Assembly: GCA_017420455.1 (NCBI GenBank)
Contig: JAFOJB010000301.1
Coordinates: 1-10,606 of the forward strand
Source: Blautia sp.
GTDB taxonomy: Bacteria > Bacillota > Clostridia > Lachnospirales > Lachnospiraceae
DNA: 10,606 nucleotides
Reading direction: 5' to 3'
A model generated the notes under the pieces. The model was given only the letters and a program-made list of their open reading frames with translations. It was not told the DNA's origin and did no database searches. Below, piece by piece: positions 1 through 6,439 of this stretch. Made by a program: the position numbers and the translations under genes. Each line of letters begins with the position of its first letter. Within the stretch, counting starts at the first letter, position 1.

Positions 1-2
1 TG

Positions 3-659
3 ACCGTCCCGACAGGGTTCTCCGTCACCGGGTCCCCGGTTACTGGTTCCGGCACCCTTGCCGTCTCCCTGGACAGCCAGGCGAAGAACAAGGTCCTCGC
101 GTCCCCGGCTTCCGGGAGCGGCGTCCCTTCTTTCCGTGTGCTCGCCTCTTCCGACATTCCAGATCTCTCCGGAAAGTATGTGACGCTCGACACTACGCAG
201 AACAACATAAGCGGCGAGAAGACGTTCACGACGAAGCCCGTGCATATCGGTTCGACCAGCGGCATCGACGTGAACGGTTCCTCCTACATCGACATCGGCG
301 AAGCCCGGCTGGTATATGACGCGACGAACAAGGCTCTCCACATCACGATGAAGAGCGGCTCGTCCCAGACCATCGGCCTGTACGCGGACGGCTTTGTCTC
401 CGCGAAGGGCGCCGCCGCCTCCGGGGACCAGGTCAAGTTCGTCGCCCTAACCGGGGACCAGACCGTCGCGGGCGCGAAGACTTTCACCGGGAGTATCATC
501 ATCAACGGTGTTACTTTGACCGGATCGTCCTCCCTGCTATCCGTGAACAAGAACGCATCCTTCGCCGGGATAACCGACAAGGTGGGTGGCTCCACCGTCA
601 CCCACGCGGTGAGCATCCAGGACATCATCAACCGCCTCGTTGCACTTGAAAACGCATAA
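3..659 (+). CDS. Partial phage tail-fibre-like protein (C-terminal 218 residues)
   Basis: The frame is open from the left edge to a TAA at 657-659, so the gene starts outside the window; the GTG at 138 is only an internal codon. The visible residues are rich in Gly, Ser, Thr and Val. They carry two copies of a motif typical of phage tail fibres, with core Q-x-(I/V)-x-G-x-K-T-F, at about residues 66-75 and 152-161. The first part (T-G-S-P-V-T-G-S-G-T-L) resembles the linkers of tail-fibre and host-recognition proteins in gut phages. The C-terminus ends in a short heptad-like stretch (I-I-N-R-L-V-A-L-E) that could trimerise. The likely role is a structural or receptor-binding virion protein; the host range is unknown. 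Codons end mostly in G or C, unlike the genes to the right. Phage origin is fairly sure, the exact protein is not. Confidence 0.7.
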   Translation, partial: TVPTGFSVTGSPVTGSGTLAVSLDSQAKNKVLASPASGSGVPSFRVLASSDIPDLSGKYVTLDTTQNNISGEKTFTTKPVHIGSTSGIDVNGSSYIDIGEARLVYDATNKALHITMKSGSSQTIGLYADGFVSAKGAAASGDQVKFVALTGDQTVAGAKTFTGSIIINGVTLTGSSSLLSVNKNASFAGITDKVGGSTVTHAVSIQDIINRLVALENA

Positions 660-661
660 AG

Positions 662-1135
662 ATGGGAAGGGCAGGTGGAATCATATCGTCACAGACGAGC
701 GGCGTATCCTTTGAGGACATCCGCCAGGTGGTCGGTATCACCGACAAGGAGGACATCGAAGGACTGATAAACGCGGGTGTCTCCCGTGGCCTCATTAACA
801 AATGGGCGAAAGTCAAACCCATCCACTATCCGGGCCTCTATGAACTCACTGACGCGGTAAAAAAACTGGCGGGAGAGAAACAGAACATAGAGGATTATCT
901 GGATATATTCCAGTTCTGGTTCCGGGATGTGCTGATGTTCAAGGCGACCAGGGAAATGGATCATCTTGTATTCAAGCAGCAGTTCAATGATATCAGAGAA
1001 CAGGCAGGCAAAAGATCCTATGAGAATCTGGAAAAGATCCTGGAGGCCATTGAAATGACCCGGGCCAGACTGCGGGCCAATGTCAATATGGAGCTGGCAG
1101 TCGAGCTGCTTTTTATGACGGTCAGAGAAAAATAA
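662..1135 (+). CDS. Chimeric ORF: phage-type small protein N-terminus joined to C-terminus of DNA polymerase III delta' subunit
   Basis: The frame encodes 157 residues. Residues 1-65 (S-F-E-D-I-R-Q-V-V-G, then N-K-W-A-K-V-K-P-I-x-Y-P) look like small phage proteins usually found beside tail genes, with the W-(A/S)-K-x-K-P signature. From about residue 66 the sequence turns into the C-terminal helical domain of HolB: W-F-R-D-V-L-M-F-K-A, then I-R-E-Q-A, R-A-R-L-x-A-N-V-N, E-L-L-F-M-T. No AAA+ domain or Walker A motif is present, so this is not a working clamp-loader subunit. The ATG lies 2 bp after the preceding stop and has no Shine-Dalgarno sequence, unlike genes further right. The change of family, codon use and start signal within one frame suggests that two DNAs were joined. 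The hybrid is probably not a natural protein. Confidence 0.65.
   Translation: MGRAGGIISSQTSGVSFEDIRQVVGITDKEDIEGLINAGVSRGLINKWAKVKPIHYPGLYELTDAVKKLAGEKQNIEDYLDIFQFWFRDVLMFKATREMDHLVFKQQFNDIREQAGKRSYENLEKILEAIEMTRARLRANVNMELAVELLFMTVREK
845..870. other. Junction between phage-like and Firmicutes chromosomal DNA
   Basis: The protein family changes here from phage-like to HolB. Left of the junction, codons favour C or G at the third position and the 662 start has no Shine-Dalgarno sequence. Right of it, genes have purine-rich coding strands and clear AGGAG-type sites. The exact point cannot be fixed, because a short run around 854-866 (GCGGTAAAAAAACTG) could belong to either side. No attachment-site repeat, integrase or insertion-sequence end is visible. 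Confidence 0.6.
857..1135 (+). pseudogene. holB: holB 3' fragment, DNA polymerase III subunit delta' C-terminal domain
   Basis: About 92 codons match the C-terminal collar domain of the bacterial clamp-loader subunit delta', as seen in Clostridia. Hallmarks are an E-D-Y-L-D-I start, the W-F-R-D-V-L motif, a following F-K-A-T, and the final V-E-L-L-F-M-T-V helix. The delta' subunit works with DnaX and delta to load the beta clamp during replication. The N-terminal two thirds with the ATPase-like fold are absent, replaced by phage-like sequence. Its place directly before ricT is the usual Firmicutes order, which supports the identification. In the source organism the gene is probably intact, and the truncation likely reflects the junction at about 845-870. 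Confidence 0.75.
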
Positions 1136-1186
1136 AACTGAGATCAGGACAGAGTCGGAAATTGAAATAGAGTTACGGAGGCATCA

Positions 1187-2602
1187 ATGGCAAAAGTTGT
1201 CGGAGTCAGATTCAGGAATGTCGGGAAGGTATATTACTTTGACCCGAAGGACTATGATATAAAGAGCGGGAGTCATGTGATCGTGGAGACAGCCCGCGGC
1301 ATCGAATATGGAAATGTGGTAATGGGTCCGAAGGAGGTTTCGGAAAAGGAGGTCATTCATCCTTTGAAGGAAGTCCTGAGAGTCGCCACAGAGGATGATG
1401 ATGAAAGAGAGCGCGCCAACCGCCAGAACGAAAGAGAAGCCTTCAGGGTCTGCCAGCAGAAGATCCGGGAGCATGAACTGGATATGAAGCTGATCGATGC
1501 GGAGTATACCTTTGACAACAACAAGGTTCTCTTTTATTTTACGGCCGATGGAAGGATCGATTTCCGCCAGCTGGTAAAGGATCTGGCGGCGATCTTTAAA
1601 ACCCGCATTGAGCTGCGCCAGATCGGCGTCCGGGATGAGACCAAGATCCTGGGAGGTATCGGGATCTGCGGCAGGTGTCTGTGCTGCCATACTTACCTTT
1701 CGGAGTTTGCCCCGGTATCGATCAAGATGGCAAAGGAACAGAACCTGTCCCTGAACCAGACGAAGATTTCAGGTGTCTGCGGAAGGCTGATGTGCTGCCT
1801 GAAAAATGAGCAGGAGACCTATGAGGAGCTGAATAAGCAGCTTCCGAAAATAGGGGACAGCGTGACCACACCCGATGGACATCATGGAACGGTGCACAGC
1901 GTAAATGTCCTTCGTCAGCTGGTTAAGGTGATGGTAGAGATCGACGATGAAAAAGAGCTGCAGGAATATCCTGTAAAGGAGATTCAGTTCAGGCCGCGGA
2001 AGAAAAAAGGTAAAAATGAAGATCCCGAGGATTATATCCGGGAGGAGAGAGGGCATTATTATCCGGATCTGATGGAGAGTACTCCTGAGGAGCCGGTCTC
2101 TGAAGAAGAAATCTGGAGAGAGCCGGGAAGGGAAGAAAATCCGAAAGAAGGGGGAAAGGAGAGCCGCAGACGTGAGCGCCGCAAGTCGCGCAGGATGCAG
2201 GACCGTGCCCTGGAGGAAGCCCCGGAGGATGGAAAAAACGCCCAGACCCGTGTAAATGACAGGAGTGAACCGCCAAAGGCGCAGAAAAGAGCCGCCCAGG
2301 ACAGGAACAGGGAGCCGCAGAAGGGTGACCCGGGAGGAAAGGAAGGCCAGGGCAAAGGCGGTGCAAGGGAAAATGCCGCGAGGGATCATGCATCGAGAGA
2401 AAACCCGGCAAAAGATTCCCAGGGAAAGGGCGGCAATGCCAGGGAGAACGTCCCAGGAGATATCTCCGGAAAGGGCGCAGAGAGCAGTCCGAACCATGAG
2501 GGGAAAAGCCGGAGCAGCCGGAACCGCAGAAGAAGAGAGCACCGTTCCGGAAACAGAGAAGGAGAAGCTGTAAAAAATGACAGAGGATCTGGTCAGGAAT
2601 AA
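1187..2602 (+). CDS. ricT: RicT/YaaT-type PSP1-domain protein with long charged C-terminal tail
   Basis: This is a 471-residue protein. Residues 1 to about 270 form the PSP1 domain core, which is close to the whole length of B. subtilis YaaT/RicT. Conserved cysteines lie in G-I-C-G-R-C-L-C-C (C161, C164, C166, C167) and V-C-G-R-L-M-C-C (C198, C203, C204). In B. subtilis, RicT acts with RicA and RicF in an Fe-S-binding complex that affects RNase Y-dependent mRNA maturation, biofilm formation and sporulation; that role is inferred here by homology. From about residue 270 to 471 the chain is a low-complexity tail rich in Arg, Lys, Glu and Gly, probably disordered, with an internal repeat. The ATG follows GGAGG (1177-1181) at a good distance. 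The gene follows the holB end and overlaps trmN6 by 26 bp, so it is probably co-transcribed with both. No yabA gene follows, unlike in Bacillus. Confidence 0.92.
   Translation: MAKVVGVRFRNVGKVYYFDPKDYDIKSGSHVIVETARGIEYGNVVMGPKEVSEKEVIHPLKEVLRVATEDDDERERANRQNEREAFRVCQQKIREHELDMKLIDAEYTFDNNKVLFYFTADGRIDFRQLVKDLAAIFKTRIELRQIGVRDETKILGGIGICGRCLCCHTYLSEFAPVSIKMAKEQNLSLNQTKISGVCGRLMCCLKNEQETYEELNKQLPKIGDSVTTPDGHHGTVHSVNVLRQLVKVMVEIDDEKELQEYPVKEIQFRPRKKKGKNEDPEDYIREERGHYYPDLMESTPEEPVSEEEIWREPGREENPKEGGKESRRRERRKSRRMQDRALEEAPEDGKNAQTRVNDRSEPPKAQKRAAQDRNREPQKGDPGGKEGQGKGGARENAARDHASRENPAKDSQGKGGNARENVPGDISGKGAESSPNHEGKSRSSRNRRRREHRSGNREGEAVKNDRGSGQE
2348..2449 (+). repeat. Imperfect direct repeat within the ricT tail
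   Basis: Two copies of a Q-G-K-G-G-(N)-A-R-E-N unit lie at 2348-2374 and 2420-2449. They share amino-acid sequence but differ at several wobble bases and by one Asn codon, so the duplication is not recent or is kept at the protein level. Similar R-E-N-x-(A/P) pieces lie between them. The repeat sits in the predicted disordered region. Confidence 0.6.
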
Positions 2603-3317
2603 CGAGAGGGTGGACGACCTTCAGAACGGGTATTATATCATTCAGGACCCCGGGAAATTCTGCTTCGGGATGGATGCCGTTTTACTGACCGGATTTGCGA
2701 GGATCAGAAAAGGAGAACGCATTCTGGACCTGGGGACAGGCACCGGGATCATTCCGATACTTCTTTCAGCCCGCACAGAGGGCAGAGAGTTTGTCGGACT
2801 GGAAATTCAGGAAGAATGCGCCAAAATGGCAGACAGGAGTGTCCGGTACAACCATCTGGAGGACCGGGTAAAGATTGTCTGCGGTGATATCAGGGAAGCT
2901 GCTGACATTTTTGGGGCAGCTTCTTTTGATGTCGTGACCTGCAATCCTCCTTACATGATCGGAAATCACGGCCTTCAGAACCCTGATCGTCCAAAAGCGG
3001 TCGCCCGGCATGAAATCCTCTGTACTCTGGAGGATGTAGTCCGTCAGACAGCCCGTCTCCTTCCGGACAGAGGACGCTTTTACATGGTCCACAGGCCTTT
3101 CCGCCTGGCAGAGATCATGAATACCCTCATCCGGTATCAGCTGGAGCCAAAGCGGATGCAGCTGGTACATCCCTTTATCGACCGGGAGCCGAATATGATA
3201 CTGATCGAGGCCGTAAAGGGCGGAAATTCCAGGATACAGGTGGAACGGCCTCTGGTCGTTTATGAAAAACCGGGGAGATATACCCGGGACATTCTGGAAA
3301 TATACAAAATGGTCTGA
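2577..3317 (+). CDS. trmN6: tRNA1(Val) (adenine(37)-N6)-methyltransferase (TrmN6/YabB family)
   Basis: This 246-residue protein is a class I SAM-dependent methyltransferase. The opening D-D-L-Q-N-G-Y-Y-I-I-Q-D-P followed by F-C-F-G-M-D-A-V-L-L is characteristic of the YabB/YfiC family. The SAM-binding motif D-L-G-T-G-T-G is at residues 51-57, an acidic residue that could bind the ribose lies in V-G-L-E-I-Q, and the N-P-P-Y catalytic motif of N6-adenine methyltransferases is at 123-126. The E. coli relative methylates A37 of tRNA-Val; substrate identity in Clostridia is inferred. Translation starts inside the end of ricT (26-bp overlap) with AAGGAGAAG upstream at 2559-2567, indicating coupling. 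It lies between ricT and rsmI, the normal Firmicutes order, though the small GIY-YIG gene (yazA) found between them in Bacillus is absent. Confidence 0.9.
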   Translation: MTEDLVRNNERVDDLQNGYYIIQDPGKFCFGMDAVLLTGFARIRKGERILDLGTGTGIIPILLSARTEGREFVGLEIQEECAKMADRSVRYNHLEDRVKIVCGDIREAADIFGAASFDVVTCNPPYMIGNHGLQNPDRPKAVARHEILCTLEDVVRQTARLLPDRGRFYMVHRPFRLAEIMNTLIRYQLEPKRMQLVHPFIDREPNMILIEAVKGGNSRIQVERPLVVYEKPGRYTRDILEIYKMV

Positions 3318-3368
3318 TCTGAAATTCCGGTGCAAAAAGACGGTAACAGCATCACCACGGCAGGAAAC

Positions 3369-3373
3369 AGGAG
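3369..3373 (+). promoter_or_regulatory. Ribosome binding site fixing the rsmI start
   Basis: AGGAG lies 8 bases before the ATG at 3382. The longer in-frame start at 3262 would overlap trmN6 by 56 bases, would add 40 residues not seen in the family, and has no comparable site. Confidence 0.8.
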
Positions 3374-3381
3374 AATCTACT

Positions 3382-4224
3382 ATGAGCGGAACATTATTCT
3401 TATGCGCGACGCCGATCGGAAACCTGGAGGATATCACTCTGCGGGTGATCCGTACCCTGAAGGAAGCGGATCTGATCGCGGCGGAAGATACCAGGAACAG
3501 CATCAGGCTTCTGAATCATTTTGATATTCATACTCCCATGACAAGCTATCATGAATATAACAAGATAGAAAAAGGACGCCAGCTGGTGGAACGGCTGCTG
3601 GAGGGGAAGAACATTGCCCTGATCACGGACGCCGGAACGCCGGGAATCTCCGACCCCGGGGAGGAGCTGGTAAAAATGTGTCTGGAAGCGGGAATCACGG
3701 TCACTTCTCTTCCGGGACCGTGCGCCTGCATCACCGCGCTGACCATCTCCGGGCTGCCCACCAGGCGGTTTGCCTTTGAGGCTTTTCTCCCGTCCGAAAA
3801 AAAAGAACGCCGGAGGATCCTGGAGGAGCTTGAGAGGGAAACCAGGACCATCATTTTGTATGAAGCTCCTCACAGGCTGGTAAAGACGCTGGAGGAGCTT
3901 CTGGAAATTCTGGGGGACAGGAGGATGACTCTTTGCAGAGAGCTCACCAAGAAGCATGAAGAAGGTTTTGCGTCGACCCTTTCGCAGGTACTGGAATTAT
4001 ACAGGCAGAAGGAGCCCCTGGGAGAATGTGTGCTGGTGATCGAGGGGAAGGACCGCCGGGAGATCCTTGCAGAAGAACGGGAAGCATGGGAGGATATTTC
4101 CATAGAAGAGCATGTGAAGCTTTATGAGGAAAAAGGCAGTCCCCGGAAGGAGGCCATGAAGCTCGCGGCAAGGGACAGGGGAATGACCCGGAGGGACATT
4201 TATCAATATCTGCTGGGGAAATAA
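3382..4224 (+). CDS. rsmI: 16S rRNA (cytidine(1402)-2'-O)-methyltransferase RsmI
   Basis: This is a 280-residue member of the tetrapyrrole-methylase-fold family, of usual RsmI length. Family motifs in order: A-T-P-I-G-N-L-E-D-I-T-L-R (9-21), A-E-D-T-R (34-38), L-I-T-D-A-G-T-P-G-I-S-D-P-G (80-93), L-P-G-P-C-A (110-115), S-G-L-P (123-126), E-A-P-H-R (161-165) and C-R-E-L-T-K-K-H-E-E (185-194). The E. coli enzyme 2'-O-methylates C1402 of 16S rRNA in the decoding centre, working with RsmH, and affects start selection and fidelity. The C-terminus has the charged helical segment usual for RsmI, ending R-D-I-Y-Q-Y-L-L-G-K. It follows trmN6 after 64 bp with no terminator seen between them, so it is probably the last gene of the holB-ricT-trmN6-rsmI operon. 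The start was chosen by the ribosome site and family alignment. Confidence 0.95.
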   Translation: MSGTLFLCATPIGNLEDITLRVIRTLKEADLIAAEDTRNSIRLLNHFDIHTPMTSYHEYNKIEKGRQLVERLLEGKNIALITDAGTPGISDPGEELVKMCLEAGITVTSLPGPCACITALTISGLPTRRFAFEAFLPSEKKERRRILEELERETRTIILYEAPHRLVKTLEELLEILGDRRMTLCRELTKKHEEGFASTLSQVLELYRQKEPLGECVLVIEGKDRREILAEEREAWEDISIEEHVKLYEEKGSPRKEAMKLAARDRGMTRRDIYQYLLGK

Positions 4225-4248
4225 AGTATAGAAAAGCTTCCGTTTTTG

Positions 4249-4257
4249 TGCTATACT
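4249..4257 (+). promoter_or_regulatory. Candidate extended -10 promoter for gyrB
   Basis: TG-C-TATACT forms an extended -10 element 81 bases before the gyrB ATG. The hexamer 17 bp upstream (TAGAAA) is a poor -35 box, so recognition would depend on the TGn extension. The predicted transcript start is near 4264. The spacing and the palindromes placed on it make it plausible, but it is unproven. Confidence 0.5.
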
Positions 4258-4273
4258 AAATTGGTATTAGTAT
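4253..4273. promoter_or_regulatory. Perfect 7-7-7 palindrome at the gyrB promoter, operator candidate
   Basis: ATACTAA and TTAGTAT are exact inverted repeats separated by seven bases (ATTGGTA). The centre lies about one base from the predicted transcript start and the left arm covers the -10 box, which is where a repressor would bind. An outer inverted repeat shares the same core: AGTATAG at 4225-4231 against CTATACT at 4251-4257. No repressor can be named. Confidence 0.4.
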
Positions 4274-4292
4274 GTCTATATTGAAACCCTGA

Positions 4293-6263
<1,971 letters not shown>

Positions 6264-6439
6264 CGCGGATACCAGCCGTTCCTGCAGCGCAGTACCCTGA
6301 AAGTGCGGGCAAAATGGGAATGTCCGTGGTGCATTGCAACCAAATATCTGGTGTGATATGGGGCAGAAAGACCGTTCATCGGAATGAGCCCAATGGTGTC
6401 TTTTTACACTGGAATCATAAATAACCGGGAGAAGAAAGA
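6264..6439 (+). other. gyrB-gyrA spacer with possible folded leader and weak promoter
   Basis: This 176-bp gap has no credible gene. AGAAAGAC (6365-6372) can pair with GTCTTTTT (6398-6405), with one G-U pair, enclosing a second hairpin of GTTCAT (6374-6379) and ATGAGC (6384-6389) around a CGGA loop. The U-rich arm belongs to the stem, so this is not a classical terminator. TTGCAA (6335-6340) with a TGTGATATG element at 6353-6361 could be a weak promoter, though its 15-bp spacing is short. The gyrA ribosome site is a modest GGGAG at 6427-6431. Confidence 0.3.

Noticed and set aside
138..140. GTG as the start of the tail-fibre gene
   Set aside because: The same frame is open to the window edge and the upstream residues have tail-fibre character.
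1769..2542. Open frames on both strands in the ricT tail (including 2256-2573 on the plus strand)
   Set aside because: The purine-rich, low-complexity coding sequence naturally lacks stops in other frames. The products look like compositional artefacts.
3262..3381. Upstream start giving RsmI a 40-residue extension
   Set aside because: It overlaps trmN6, has no ribosome site, and the extension is not family-like. The ATG at 3382 has a good AGGAG.
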